The position numbers were made by a program, and so were the translations under genes. DNA of 64,000 nt, taken from contig WJXW01000004.1 of assembly GCA_015832175.1 (NCBI GenBank), positions 372,001-436,000 of the forward strand. The letters are read 5' to 3'. Positions 1 to 11,773 of the stretch are shown here, piece by piece (the stretch's first letter is position 1; each line of letters opens with the position of its first letter). A model generated the notes under the pieces. It saw nothing but the letters and a program-made list of their open reading frames with translations, made no database searches and had not been told where the DNA came from. Source of the stretch: Paraphaeosphaeria minitans (Eukaryota; Ascomycota; Dothideomycetes; Pleosporales; Didymosphaeriaceae).

Positions 1-363
1 CCAAGACCACTCATGACGATCCAGACGAGGAAACCGACGAAGGTGTAAGAAATAAGAATTGAGGCGGGTCTACGATAGGCATTAGCATATGGACACTGAA
101 AACAAAACCACCATGGCATACCCAGATTGTGCCAGCGCCTTTCCTGTACCAATGATCAAGCCAGTTCCGATAGCACCGCCGATCGCGATCATGGTAATAT
201 GACGCGACTTGAGACCACGATGCAAGTGCTGGTGGTCCTGGTACTCGACGACTCCATCGGCGGCCACTGGGGCCGCGGTGACACCCGCCTCATATTCTGT
301 CTTGCCATATTCCGCGTTCGCACCGTCCGAGGACGAGTTCGAGTGTCTATTAATGATGGCCAT
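1..363 (-). CDS. Amino-acid permease, N-terminal part (truncated by window edge)
   Basis: Plasma-membrane amino-acid/proton symporter of the fungal AAP/YAT family; only the first ~100 residues are in the window. Exon 1 is 122-363 and exon 2 is 1-69 (continuing off the left edge). The intron, 70-121 (52 bp), starts GTATGC, has a GCTAATG branch point and ends GTAG; splicing joins a split Gly codon. Residues 1-48 are a polar cytosolic tail. Around residues 49-58 is the family's HRGLKSRHI stretch, then TM1 with GGAIGTGLIIGTG (about 62-74). After the intron comes TM2, reading ISYTFVGFLVWIVMSG. The start at 363 is the first ATG that precedes this fold; the longer open frame upstream has no family similarity. 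Substrate specificity cannot be told from this fragment. Seen: motif, splice sites. Known: family transport role. Confidence 0.9.
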
Positions 364-2457
364 TTTTTTCTGGATCTCAAGCTGAGAGACGACGAGCTTG
401 AGTGGATATGTATGCGGCGCGGGAGGGGCTCCTGGTCGCAGCGAACAAAGATTGTGCGAAATGACAATCCTTTGCAGGAGTGGGTGCTCCTGTAAGAACG
501 TAGGCGACCGACGCAAACAGCGAAAAAAAGCCTCGGGACACCTGGTGCTGCGGCCTTCACCGGTATATATACGACCAAGGCAAAATCGAGCACTAAGCAC
601 AGCGGCTGGATGACAAGCGATTATCAGCTAGGCTTACGCTGCTGGCGCCACGGCACGCGCGACGTAATCTCAGAGAAGCCAAGAAGAGGCGATGGAAGAG
701 GGATCGAAAGAGAATCCCACACAGGTTGGCGCTTCAACGCAGCGCGCAGTCGGCCTATATCGGTTTTACGTACAGCTCCAATGGCCAGGTCGTGTGCACC
801 CCACAAGAGTGAGCGGCCCAGTGAGCTTCCTGTCTAGGAACGGTGCGTTCGTCAACCCCGTCTGTGTGCACTTGGCAGGCGTATTGGCGTTGGGCCAAGC
901 CATTGCGAGTTGATAAGGCTTCTGGAATGCGGCGCAGAACAAATCGCACAGATTGGACTCGGGTGCTATGGTGGAAAGGCTCATGTCTCCGGGGCGCGTG
1001 TGCCTGACCTGGAGCACCGTCTCGGGAGCGAACAAGGCTCTGGTGGTAGCATCGACTCGGCGGACAGAGGACAAGTGGTGATTGAATTTGAGACAAGGTT
1101 AGAGGAAGATGGGCGTGGCGGATCAAGGTGGGGAAGCGTGCGGATGCCCAGCCGCCAGCACGTTGCTGACCCCGGGCCTAGAACCCAACAGGGCTAGCGC
1201 GGGCGAGTGCAGGATGAATTTCGCTATCACCGTCAGCCACCCACCACCGTGGAAGAGGAAGTTTGCGGCTCGCGACCCCCGACATTTATCTTCAGAAGCT
1301 TCCAAGAGCTGCATCGCTTGATGTGTTTTTGAGTCCTTAGCTGCGCGGCAGCCACGATGCCTTCTAGCGTCCTCCTTTCGGGGTGCCGGTACACTGCGCT
1401 ACGCGGATGCGCCTCCTCACGACCAAGGGAAGAGCCGCAGAATATCCCCATGCTTGCTCAACCCAGTCGCGTCGTGACAGGATGCACGCCAACAAAGTCT
1501 AGGCTCTGTAGACCTCGCGCGCCTGGAGACGAAGTTTGTCTGGCCGAAGTGGCCGAAGTATTAGGAGTCTTTGCCAGGATCAATAGCCTCCATGCTAACC
1601 CGGCCATGTGATCTGTCCTCTCAACCTACCCCCGATGATGAAGTCCAAGACAAGAGGGCTACGCTGTAGTCTATGAAGGCCCCCGTCTTGCATCGCTAGG
1701 CCTAGGCATTGTCTAGGTACGAGGGGAAACTGCCTTCCCTGTCGTTCACGCCCGGATAACATTCGACTACCTACCTAGGTTGTCTACGTCCAACAACCAC
1801 ACCACGACGTCGAGCTCACCAACTCAAAGTGCTTCGTCCGACCATTCCACTCCTGTCGTGCAACGCTGCAAGGTACATCAAAAAGCATCTGCAAACGGAA
1901 TGAGGAATCGTTATCACGCCAAGTCGGAGACCCATAGAAGGCCCATTGCTCCACTTCGCAGCTTCTACACACGCGGCCACTACGGCGACATGTATCATTG
2001 CTGTCCATGTTTTACGCGAGATGCAAGGGTCCAGTAGGCTACCATTTTTTCATGTCATTGACAGACGCCTCCTGCAGGGTCGAGTGCCGACTACTTCCAA
2101 TGTTTTTTATCTGGACTTTGTGTCTGCAGGCATTGCCACCTCACCATGTTCCATCACTGCGTCCAGAGAGGCCTGCCGCACAGAGACAATGCATCGAACT
2201 AACAGCAGAAAGGTATCGTTATGATTAAACTACAAACAAACCACCAGACAAACCCTCCTTCCATAAAGGCCAGGCCAGCCCATCCCGCATATCATCACGG
2301 GTTGGGCAACCTACGCACGCGCAAACTCCATATGTCGCAAATATGTGCAATCCAAGCCTGCACAGTTCAGCACCGTTCCCTACATTGTAAATCCCATCCG
2401 CCACCCAACCCAACCATATATGCAAACTGCGCATCCCCTCCCGTCCACATTACACAC
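364..2457. other. Intergenic: permease promoter side and 3' flank of the Rho1-GEF gene
   Basis: About 2.1 kb of ordinary composition between the permease start and the Rho1-GEF stop, both on the minus strand. Open frames here are short, overlap on both strands and show no family motif, so I call no gene. Several CCTAGG/CTAGGTA-type motifs lie at 1690-1790; they recur in other intergenic stretches of the window (for example 7940-8030). Confidence 0.5.
564..571 (-). promoter_or_regulatory. Possible TATA box of the amino-acid permease gene
   Basis: A TATATATA run about 200 bp upstream of the permease ATG at 363. Position and orientation are compatible with a core promoter, but the motif is palindromic and no transcript start is visible. 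Confidence 0.3.
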
Positions 2458-5400
2458 TTACTCCTTCTGTCCCTCATTAAGCACCAGCTCGACCACGACC
2501 TGGCACCGCTCCTGCTGCGGATGCTGCAAGCTCAGCTTAATAGTCCGCGTATGCGAGCTACCCCCACTAAGTCCGTCGTCGAGACACTTGACATCTTTCC
2601 CCGAGATAACCTGTCTGAGCCGGCCATTCTGCGCATTTCGGATCTCGACAAAGTCGGGGTCGAACAGCAGCACGTACGGCCCATACATGGCCGCGCTCTT
2701 GGCCTTGCCCACAAACTCCATGATGACGGAGCGCGAAATGTCGCCCAGCTTGTTGACGTAGACCGCGCACTCTTCGTAGCAGAGCAAGAACTCCTGGTCC
2801 GAGAGGCGGAACATGCCCAACGGTTTTAGGTCCTGAAGGCGCGACGCGATGGTCGCGACGTGGGGTTGGCGGAGGTCTGGAACGGACCATGGCTGTTTCT
2901 TGTCCAGGGTGAGGACTTCGAAGCCTTTGGCTGTGGAGATGGCGAGGGAAGAGTGGAAGAGATCGATGCCGAAACAGTCGGTGGGGATGTAGAACTCGTC
3001 GTACTCGCGGAAGAACTCTGTGCGGCCGGATTTCCATATCCGAGATTTCTTCTCCGTTGACTTTTGATACACGGGTTCCAGGACCTTGAAGGTTGATGAG
3101 AGGCTCTCTCGCTTCTTGTAGAAGACCAGGGTCCGGTCTTTCATGACACCGGTGGCGAAGAAGCCGATATCTCGCGCACCCGAGAGCTTCTGGGGTGCTC
3201 GTCGGGTGGAGTCATTACTGGGCGGTACACCGCTCACCGGGCAGACAGCGTCGAGGTGATAAGCGACCAGCGACTTGTCGGATATGAGCAGCATTAAGCT
3301 GAATTGCTCAAGTACCGCAATCTGTGTGACCTTGGGTATTTGGATTGCCTACGCTTTGTTAATTGAAACTAGGCCCTTGTGAAAGAAGATCTCACCTTAG
3401 TCCAGCCCCGCGGGTTGTCGTACTCAGAAATGTATACACCGATATCCGTACCGACAGCAACCATATGCTTGCCGTATGGTTGGTTGAAGGCGGTGGCGCA
3501 GTTCACCCGAGCACGACAGATAGGAACAGGTCGACCGGAATTGGAGAAGAGCTTCTCGACTTCGTCTATCGATCGATCGAGCGGTGTGCCCTTGATCGCG
3601 ATGCTCTTCTGAGATGGCATAGCGCTCTCGTAGGCGAAGGCAGCATCTGCCATGACTCTTAATCTGAATGGTTCGGCATTCTGCGAGAAAAGAGCTGCTG
3701 CGTGGTTTGTCTTGGCGATGATGAGCTTGTCGCACCATTCTGCCCGGTTTTGCGCAGTAGGAGCGAACAGGGTGTAGGTTTCCTTGCCCAGATGTTTGAT
3801 GCGGAACGGGTACATGATCTTTTCGTCTCTTCCATTCTCTAGGTTGACCGGTTGGCCTATCGTTTTACCCGATCCACCAGTATTGGTTGACGATAGCGAG
3901 TTCGACGTATTGGTGTGTACCAACATGCCCGGTACGGGTCCATTTACACCGGCAACGCGCGCCAGACGAACTTCCGATGTGTTCTTTGCTATCGGCGTTA
4001 CAGCAGCGATACCCTTCACTGCGGATCGAATAACGGGGTCATCGTCTTCGCTTTCCAAGACTAGCAGATCCATGGGTATAGGTAGCCTGGAAACGTCATA
4101 CTTCTCGGACTTGGTCACCCCATCTTGCTCCCGATACGTCACGGTCTTCGCAAGGACAAGGTAGTGATCGAACAGAAGAGCATGAGTCTCGAGCCACGTG
4201 AACCTGTTGCCTCCCATTCTCAACAGATCACCCTTGAAGATGAGTTCTCGTCCAAGATGGTCAAGGTTTAGTTCCACACGCTGCATGCCGGGTCGCAAGA
4301 TAAGTTTCGCTTGAAGGTCACTCAAGTCCACCTTTCTTGTCATTTCGGCGACGCGGGTATCGCACTCCATTGTCACCGCCTTAATCTCGTCGCGTGCCAT
4401 TTCCAGATTCCTCTTCTCCTCATTTTCTATCTTTGACTTCTTAAGCACAGAGTCAATAAGGAGACCGTAATGCTGTAATCGAGTAATCGGGCCCTTCAAG
4501 AACGTGTTCCAGTCCAGCTTGTTTGCTGCCTTGTTGTTGCGGGCTTCATCGAGAAACGTCCTGAACAGCATGTTCTTGTCGGCTTCCTGGCGAACCAGAA
4601 AGTTCGCATATGGAAACGACGAAGAGTACTCGATGTAGGCCTGTTTCGCTTTCCTGATCCACTCTCTGAAGATGTCGCTAAAACCCACGACCCACGGACC
4701 TTGCTCCTGCTGTCGGTACTTCATCTGAGGCAGGAGGTGCTCCTCGTTGGCCTTCTTTACTGCGTCCACCTTGCTGAACACATCCTTGATGAATTTGTTG
4801 AGCTTCTTCGGGGGTACGACCGGCGGTTGCGCAGATATCAAACGGTCTCGGTAAAGCATGCGAAGGACATCTAATCGCTGCATATAAGCGTCTTCACCTT
4901 GCACGATCTCGTGCAGAATGTTCTGTCGTTCGATCTCCTTCCTATCTGCGGTTGCAATGGAATCTTTTGTCAGACTGTAGAAAGTCGCCCAGTCGGCAGA
5001 TTGCTTGGATATTGACGGAGACGTCAGATCAAGCTTCTTGATTGTACGCTGGCAATGGTGTGAATAGCAGCGCCCAGGCATAGTTTCCTGATGCAACTTC
5101 GGTGCATAGCAGCCAGCGTTTGTCAGCTGATAGATCACACCAGTCATCGTCTCCGACGAGAATTTCAGCCACTCTTCCTCGTGCACTAGCGTACCGGCCT
5201 TGTACATTTCAGCTACAACGCGGCTTGCGAGTGTTTCGGCATCGGCAATATTCATCGTGGGCACCTTGTGCGTGAAAAGTGCAATCAGCCCCTCTCGGAT
5301 CGGCCCCTCCTTTAAGTCATTCTCTCCCTCTGTCATGTGCTTGAGCCACGCAATGATGGAGCTCAGTGCCCACGGCTCAGTGCACTTTTTGAAGTCGCTG

Positions 5401-7430
5401 GTTGAAAGCTTGGCTGGGTTGAAGCGCTTTCCGGCGGGCAGTGTTGGCAGGTCAATGGCCACTGCGTCGGCACTGCCTGGGGTCAGTGTGTTGTTGTCGC
5501 TGTCAATCGGCCCACCGTAGAACGTTTGACGGTTTGCCTGCTGTCGGGGCTTGTACCCTTGCTCGGCGTCTGTCTTTGATCTGGGAAGAGGCACGGCCTG
5601 CGGTGTGTTGCTGTGTTGGAGGAGAGATGTGGACCGAGGTACGAGGGTGCCGGTCGGCGACACCATGTGCACCGTGTTCGGGTTTGCGGGGTATGAACCA
5701 CGAGAGGACTGTGAGTTGCGCCAATACTCGTACGAACCGGAAGAGCTCGTGCTAGCGTGGTTACCTCGCCGGTTGCCACTTGCTGGCGGAGGCGGCAATG
5801 GACGGTTTGTAGACATTCCCGGATGGAAAAACATGTCAGGGACCTCCCCGGACATGGCGGTTGAGGTGTCCATGAGTGTGGATTCGTCGCCCTCATCGTA
5901 GCTTCGTCTTCGTGCACTGGGCTCCTCCAGACCTCCAGTGCCAAAGGTGTCGACTCGTGCGTTCGTAGAGAAAGGCGGGAAAGGATGTACGGGGTCGTAG
6001 TCTTCGCTCGCTGCTTCCGATCGTCGTTGCGAACCGGAAGATGAAACTGGGTGTGTGTTGGGTGTGACGAGCTGGTCTGGAGCACCCCCGTAAGTGAAGT
6101 GGGGCGCGAAGTTTCCCCCATACATACCCACATCCATGGGCACATAATCGTTGTCACTTGCACTCTCTACTCCCTGTTGTCCTGGTGGGCTCGTAGCGCT
6201 CGGCAAAGGCGGTGATTGTAAGGATGCGTAAGTGCTGAACAGGCCGGCACCGCCGCTTCTTCTGCGCGCTTCGTCTGCCTGATCCTGTTCCTCAGCCATG
6301 CGCAGAGCAGCCAGGCCAGCAGCCGCTTCTACATCGCTATCGCTCGCATCCACAGCCTGGTTGTTGGTGTGCGGTGGTAGGTGATTGCCATTCACGCGAG
6401 TGCCATTGCGACCAGTTTGATCGTAGTAATAATTCCCATTGGCGTGCTCGACATTGATGTTCAAACTCGCAGCGCCGACCGTCATATTCTCGAGCTGGGA
6501 GAATAGCTCATCTTGATTGTATCCTCCATTATGGGTCTGGAAGTATTCCTCACCATCGGACTCGTTGGGCGGAGGAGGTGGGGGTAGCGGCCGTCGGCCT
6601 AGCGTGTCTTGTCTTTGCAAAGATTGGTGCGGTGGCACTTCGGGGGTAGGAGGGAGGGGGTTGGAAAGGTGGCTCGAGGTCGATGGATAGCGATTGAGCT
6701 GGTCTTGGTTCGCATACGTAGATGGTGAAGGGAGCGGTGCGTGTGGGTCGGAGGTTCGATGGTAGGCATGCAAGGCCGAGGAGGACTGGCGGGTCGGATA
6801 GCTGCCCCAATCGTCTGCAGGCATTTGCACACCCCCCGAGGGCGCGGGCACTGGTGGGGCTTGGGGATGAGAGTTAGCTGAGCGTCCGGAATGTTGCTGG
6901 ACGGAAGCTGTCCTGCCAAACTGCGACTGCTGGTAGTTTGTCGGCGAGGGGTATGACGCGGTCGTGGGCGAGGTTGGCGAGAAGCCGTAAGGATGGCTGA
7001 GGGTGTTGGTCCTGCCCAGACTGTTGTCTGCGTAGAGCGCTGGGTTGTAGGGCTGGTGCAGCGGCGCAAATGTCCTGTTGACGCCGCCGTAGTGCTGTGG
7101 ATTCGGCAGCTGCGTCACGGATGAGCCGTAGCTTTGCGGGTTGTACTGCTGCTGAGCCTGAGCCTGCGCCTGCGACTGGTACTGGTACGAGGGCGAGGCG
7201 GGCTGCTGGTTCGCATCGCCGCCCATGAACAACTCGTCGTTTTGGTGCTGGCTGTAGCTGTTGCGCCGCGGAGGGTAGCCGTAGCCCTGGGCGCCGCCAT
7301 TGGTGCCGTCGGCGTCGCCGGCGTCGGCGGTCTGGTGCCGCTGGTCGTAGGAGTTATGATACTGGCCCGAGCTCGAGGGTGGGATGCTCGGGTTGTAGTA
7401 GTTGGAGGCGCCGTCCTGATAGTAGGACAT
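2458..7430 (-). CDS. ROM2: Rho1 guanine-nucleotide exchange factor (DEP-DH-PH-CNH), ROM1/ROM2 type
   Basis: Activates the small GTPase Rho1 (GDP/GTP exchange) at the plasma membrane, feeding glucan synthesis and the cell-wall-integrity MAPK pathway (family knowledge). Exon 1 is 3396-7430, exon 2 is 2458-3330; the intron 3331-3395 (65 bp) runs GTGAGA to CCAAG and joins ...GWTK to VTQIAV... in frame. The product is about 1635 aa. Order: low-complexity, Ser/Pro/Gln-rich N-terminal half (1-660); DEP domain about 675-790; DH (RhoGEF) about 832-1035, starting ILHEIVQGEDAY; PH about 1055-1245, with an acidic insertion (ESEDDD); CNH (citron homology) about 1260 to the end, split by the intron. The ATG at 7430 (MSYYQDG) is the first in the open frame; the frame extends 5' to 7607 through a poly-Asp run but has no ATG there. 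Length and architecture are those of the fungal family. Confidence 0.95.
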
Positions 7431-7484
7431 GCTGGGCGACAGGTGGATCTGTGTGTCGGCGAGACGGTCGCGATGGCGGCGGTG

Positions 7485-7519
<35 letters not shown>

Positions 7520-8710
7520 GGGATGCGTTCACGAGGCTGCGTCGCGATCGCTGCTGGGCAGCATGGCCGGGTCCGTAGAGCTGGGCTTGGTGGGCGCAAT
7601 TTCCCAAGCCAAGAGGGGTCCGTACGAAGCAACGAGAGCAGTGCGCCGAGGAGCGAGGCGCGCGGCGGTCGCGTGTAGCCTGGCGTGCCGTGGGTGTGCG
7701 GGCGATCGCGGTGCAGAATGCAGGACTCTCCGGCGTGGTGTCGAGTGCTGGACTGGGTGGCAGATGGGCTGTCGTGCTGTGCTGCGCTGTGGCGGCCGTC
7801 GCGGGGTGTACTGCGTGCTGTGTACCGTATGCCGCCGCCGCCGACCAGTGGACTGAAGCGATAGGGAGTGAGATTAGGAACCACCAAGCCTGGCTCGCCG
7901 TCTGCTCGAGCGTGCTGCGAACGTGTCGGCGCTCGACCGGTAGGTAGGTACGGGGACACTGGGCACGAGCTGCGGATCAAGTGGGAGATGACTTTCGTTG
8001 CCGACCACTACCTACCTAGACTAGCCATCTACCGGTACGTACGGCACTGTTGTGCTTCAGTGGGACCCTTCAATCCTCGAAACAACGCCCCAAGACCTCA
8101 CGGCTTGACCTCCCGCAAGCGCGACTTGTATTGGACCTCTCTTTCAGCGTGCATCTAAACTTCTTGCACCACCATCGTCACCATGGCGATCCATTCAGGC
8201 TCGATCCGGCATACGCCAACCCTGGGCCCTGACGGCACCACACTCCCAACCTAACAACCGCCCACCGATGCGCGTTTTACTGACAGTGCGCACCGACTGC
8301 CAAGTTACGGTAGATAACGTTATTTCAGACCCTCCACCGCGATTCAAACCAACCACCGCGAGTGGTTCCGTGCCAGTACAGAAGAGAGAACGTTTGAGAT
8401 GGCCGTAGAGCCCAAGTACCTACCTATGGCAAGCATCATATCGATCAAACCGAAACAAATCGATTCGGATTCTTGGCTTGTTGGAAGCCACATGCTGCGT
8501 CAATTACCATAATTTTCCAACAAGTCTACCTAGAAAGACAGCGACGATCATTCAAGCTGTGCGACAACATAAGCGCCTACTCCTTATAGCGGAGAGACCA
8601 CGGAGCCGGACAGCCTTCATGTCAAACTGGTCCATGAAGCTAGGGATATATCAAGTGGCATGGACTTGCCCGTATCAAGCAACGAAGAAGACCCATTAGG
8701 GTTGAGAAGA
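7431..8710. other. Intergenic: ROM2 5' leader and promoter
   Basis: Balanced composition, no convincing coding region on either strand. Contains the GAC microsatellite and CCTACCTAGAC/GGTAGGTA motifs near 7940-8030. I see no RNA gene in it. Confidence 0.5.
7485..7519 (-). repeat. GAC trinucleotide microsatellite in the ROM2 5' leader
   Basis: About 11.7 copies of GTC (plus strand), 55 bp upstream of the ROM2 ATG. It would read as poly-Asp if translated, but lies 5' of the first ATG, so it is probably leader sequence. Such a run is length-variable. Confidence 0.8.
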
Positions 8711-9065
8711 CAGGTCCGTACTAGATGCCACAATACTATAGTAATATTATAATCTACCCGTTACAGCGTTAGTATATAATAATATTTACTTTGTAGCAAC
8801 TGTACTATATTATTAATAGCTAGTTTGAATACTTAATTTTAATAAAATACATTTCTAATTTATAGAAAATAATTTATATATGTATCTATATACCTTTATC
8901 TATTAAATTAGATTACATTAGATTCTATAGCTTTAATTAATAACTTTAGCTGCATACTATACATAAAGTAAACAAGAAAGTCCCTTAGATAGCAGGAGTA
9001 ACTGCGTCTATCTGCTAATACTTGTAGTTAGGGAAAAAGAGGCACTAGCACTAGTGTTAGATAGG
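8711..9065. other. Small AT-rich island, probable decayed repeat remnant
   Basis: About 350 bp rich in TA steps (TAATATTATAAT, TATTAATAGC and similar), unlike both flanks and like the block after 18.5 kb. No coding frame, no LTR terminus recognised. Most simply an old RIP-mutated fragment. Flanking DNA at 9066-9518 returns to normal composition. Confidence 0.5.
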
Positions 9066-9518
9066 CCTAGTTGCTCCCTTGCCATTTGAGCTAGCTAAGA
9101 TAAAGCACAGCATACGGGCTCGCTTCGCACCAAACGGGCTTACGTGTGCTTAGAAACCCGTAATCCACGCTAACCCGTTCATGGACTAATTGTGGCGAGT
9201 GCATTCCAGCTGCCAAGTGAATTAGGGGAGCGGCAAGCTACGGACTGCCATCTAAAGAGCTCGTTCGATAGGCCTCACTCACCCCAGAATGTTGTAAGTC
9301 TGCTGTTTACGTGAAATAACATTTTAATAAGTTGCAGCAGGTAGTGAATGGAACGTGGAAAAGCACATCAACATTCCGAGCTATACAATTCCTACCACGT
9401 TTACTGTCTTCGCTAACTCACGAGCTATCTTCCGAGCACCTACACCAACAATCCTCCGCCGCATCTCCACTCTTGCCGTTGCCCTCGTGTATCCCATATA
9501 GCTCATGCCAACGTTAAC
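9066..9518. other. Intergenic upstream of the kinase-like pseudogene
   Basis: Normal composition. Has a repeated CGGGCT/CCCGT vocabulary (near 9114, 9139 and 9155) that may be a decayed DNA-transposon end, but I could not define termini. Confidence 0.3.
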
Positions 9519-10297
9519 ATGTCTGAGCGAACTGTCCCTCTATATTACCCTCCAGGGGTCAGCAAAGTTATTGGCTTTGGGTCTTCGAGCTTCATCGGTC
9601 TTCTCAATAATAATATTGTATTAAAATACCCGCGCATTAAAGAAGAGCAGTGGTACAGGTTTAATATCGAAGCACGGCTTTACGAAGCGCTTGGATCTCA
9701 TGCCAGGATTCTTGCATTCTATGGGTTCGACGAGCGAGGCCTCCAATTAGAACATGCCAAAAATGGGGACTGAGAGATATACTCCTTGATCCCTCTCGTG
9801 CCCACCGTCTCACGACTCGTGACCGGATCAGATTATGCCATCAAGCCGCTGAAGCGGTTGCGTATATCCACACAAAGAAAGTTATCCATTGCGATATAAG
9901 TACTCGGAACTTTCTACTGGACGAAGATCTGGACGTCAAGCTCTCCGACTTCCAAGGCATATACACTGACCCTGATGGAGCAATCTGGAACGGTCAAGCT
10001 TTGGAAAACGTAAAGGCCTATCTTCCTCGTCCCTCCGACCACTCAGATGAATCTTTTGACCTTTTTGCACTTGGTTCAGCCATTTACGAGATCATGGTTG
10101 GACATGAGCCGTTCCCAGAACTAAATGAACTTGATGATGAGTGTGAGATCGAGTAACGTTACCAGGATAAACGCTTCCCCTCAGTAGACAGTGTAGTGGG
10201 TGGCAACATCATTTCTCAATGCTGGTCACTTGTGTACGACCAAGTCAATGAATGCATCAAAGATCTCAAAGCAGTAGAGAATAGTCTCATTCTATAG
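9519..10297 (+). pseudogene. Protein-kinase-like gene, frameshifted and with a premature stop
   Basis: Reads as a fungal protein-kinase-like fold in two frames. From the ATG at 9519: a Gly-rich loop equivalent (GFGSSSFIG) and a Lys in IVLKYP, then a stop in the frame at 9771-9773. The next frame continues the fold without a gap: AAEAVAYIHTKKVIH, catalytic loop HCDISTRNFLL, then DFQG where kinases have DFG, then ALGSAIYEIMVG. A one-base loss next to GGGGACTGAG (9767-9776) explains the frame change. A TAA at 10154-10156 interrupts the second frame, which then continues to a TAG at 10295-10297. The TAA could be CAA with C to T, the RIP-type change. Non-canonical DFQ suggests even the parent was atypical. 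A sequencing error could explain the frameshift but not both lesions. Confidence 0.75.
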
Positions 10298-11035
10298 GAT
10301 ATCGCTGATGCTGTACATGACCCCTCAAACCCAATTACGCTACGCAATTATTCAGCCTGACCGTGTCACCAATGGGGAGCATTCAAATATCAAGTCCCAC
10401 GAGGAACTTACAGCTTGAATAATTCTTAACATTTGGGACAGACTCAGTGAGATGCCAAGGACGCACCGAAGTCGCAGTGAAGAGCTAGACTTTGACAAGC
10501 GGTACAGTGTAAATTTTCACTATCTGAGATTAGGCGTGTTGCTCACTGCCTGTTTATGGCGCTCCACCGCGAGAGCCGACAGATAGTGTGCCCGAACTTC
10601 CAAGCTGTAAATGAACGGAGTCGGTGACGGCGAAGGACGGTCCGCAGGTGTTAGAATCCTGGCAAAAATGAAAGGGGCGATGCGGCGTCGGTAAGTTTCG
10701 ACACGCAGCAGTCGACAATTGGCTGGACATTTGAGACAAAGGCGTAGCCGAGTATTGCCAAGTACCGCCGTCGTGTCAGGCTGTAGCGAAACACCCTCGA
10801 ACGCGTGGCATTAGCGATCAAACTTTCTAGCGTTGTATACAATCATGACGCGTATGTTTCCGTAAGTTTTCGGCCATGGGTACTTCCATGCAAGATACAC
10901 ATCAGGTGGCAGTGGACAAAGATGTTGATTCTTCCTCGAGTAAACAGCAACGCTGTAGAACTCAATGAAAAAAGAGTTCGCGTCAGCCAGAGGTAGTGCG
11001 GTCTAAGAGTGCATTAGCAAAGCAAAGAGAATAGG
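10298..11035. other. Intergenic between kinase pseudogene and U2 snRNA
   Basis: Balanced composition; short open frames on both strands (for example minus 10554-10842) have no recognisable motif. No gene called. Confidence 0.45.
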
Positions 11036-11211
11036 ATAGAAGAGCATCGTACACTGGCAACACTATGGTCTCAACTTTGAGCAAGCCCAGTGAGAGGAGA
11101 CCCAAATGCAAAAATAGGAATAACCTTGAAGCCTCCTTAGAGGCGTTCTAGCGGTTAAACTAGAAAGAACAGATACTACACTTGATCTAAGCCAAAAGGC
11201 AAAGAGAGCTA
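11036..11211 (-). ncRNA. U2: U2 spliceosomal snRNA
   Basis: RNA component of the U2 snRNP, which pairs with the intron branch point. Read on the minus strand the 5' part matches the near-universal U2 core: TTTGCCTTTTGGCTTAGATC, then AAGTGTAGTATCTGTTC, containing the branch-point-pairing GTAGTA at 11174-11179. It is followed by stem IIa (TCTAG / CTAGA), stem IIb (GCCTC / GAGGC), an Sm site ATTTTTG at 11109-11115, a stem III with GGTCTC / GAGACC arms and a stem-loop IV whose loop TGTTGCCAGTGTA resembles the U2B'' binding loop. The 5' end (about 11211) is set by comparison with the yeast U2 start and the TATA box; the 3' end is approximate. Total about 176 nt, close to other U2 RNAs. No coding gene overlaps. 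Confidence 0.93.
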
Positions 11212-11243
11212 AAGAGGAGAAGAGGGAACCGGGGAGCGCGCGG

Positions 11244-11284
11244 TTTTATACCCTGTGGGCGCGCTAGAGCTAGCGCATCACGTG
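11244..11284 (-). promoter_or_regulatory. U2 snRNA promoter: TATA box and E-box
   Basis: On the minus strand TATAAAA (11244-11250) lies about 33-40 bp upstream of the predicted U2 5' end, the spacing expected for a Pol II snRNA gene. A CACGTG E-box is at 11279-11284. Function of the E-box is inferred from its position only. Confidence 0.6.
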
Positions 11285-11603
11285 AAGCTCTTAGCGGGGC
11301 ACCGACTGTCTGTGCGCTGGCGCGACAACAGCACTCGCAGACGGGAGGATAGATGGGTGAGGGACGTAGATGCATGACGAACCCGATTGATGGCACCCAA
11401 CTGCCGCAGACATTCGAGACGCATGCATCTCCACGGTGGGTACCTAGGTACGCACTTTCGAGAACAAACCGTCAGCATCATACAGTCGCGAGAGTAGGTG
11501 AGTCATGATTTCCATCGCTTCTACCACGTTCCCGCGCGAACCCCAAGACCCCGAGTGTGGCCAGCAGAATTCTCCGAGTAACTCTTGAGCACTAACTCCA
11601 AAG

Positions 11604-11773
11604 AAGTCATGCTTACGAGGTCATGTTTAAGAAGTCATGCTTATGAAGTCACTCTGAGCAAGTCATGCTTGAAAAGTAACTAATTCTGAACAAATCATGC
11701 TTGAGAAGTAACTCTTGACAAAGTCATGCTTAAGAAGAACCTCTGGACAAGTCATGCTCAACAAGCCACGCTT
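11604..11773. repeat. Degenerate ~14-bp minisatellite (AAGTCATGCTTAAG-like)
   Basis: About 12 imperfect head-to-tail units of 14-18 bp with consensus near AAGTCATGCTTRAG, alternating with AAGTAACTCTTGA-type variants. Lies between the U2 promoter and the 3' end of the dihydroxyacetone kinase gene. No coding potential seen; origin unknown. Confidence 0.75.

Noticed and set aside
755..1126. Minus-strand frames upstream of the permease
   Set aside because: Low-complexity His/Arg-rich translations, overlapping open frames in other phases; no gene evidence.
7431..7607. Extension of ROM2 upstream with a poly-Asp run
   Set aside because: No ATG upstream in frame (it opens with TTG); the run is a GAC microsatellite in the leader.
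9066..9518. DNA-transposon end with CGGGCT motifs
   Set aside because: I could not find a paired inverted terminal repeat or a target duplication.
11604..11773. CRISPR-like array
   Set aside because: Units are too short, have no unique spacers, and the genome is eukaryotic.
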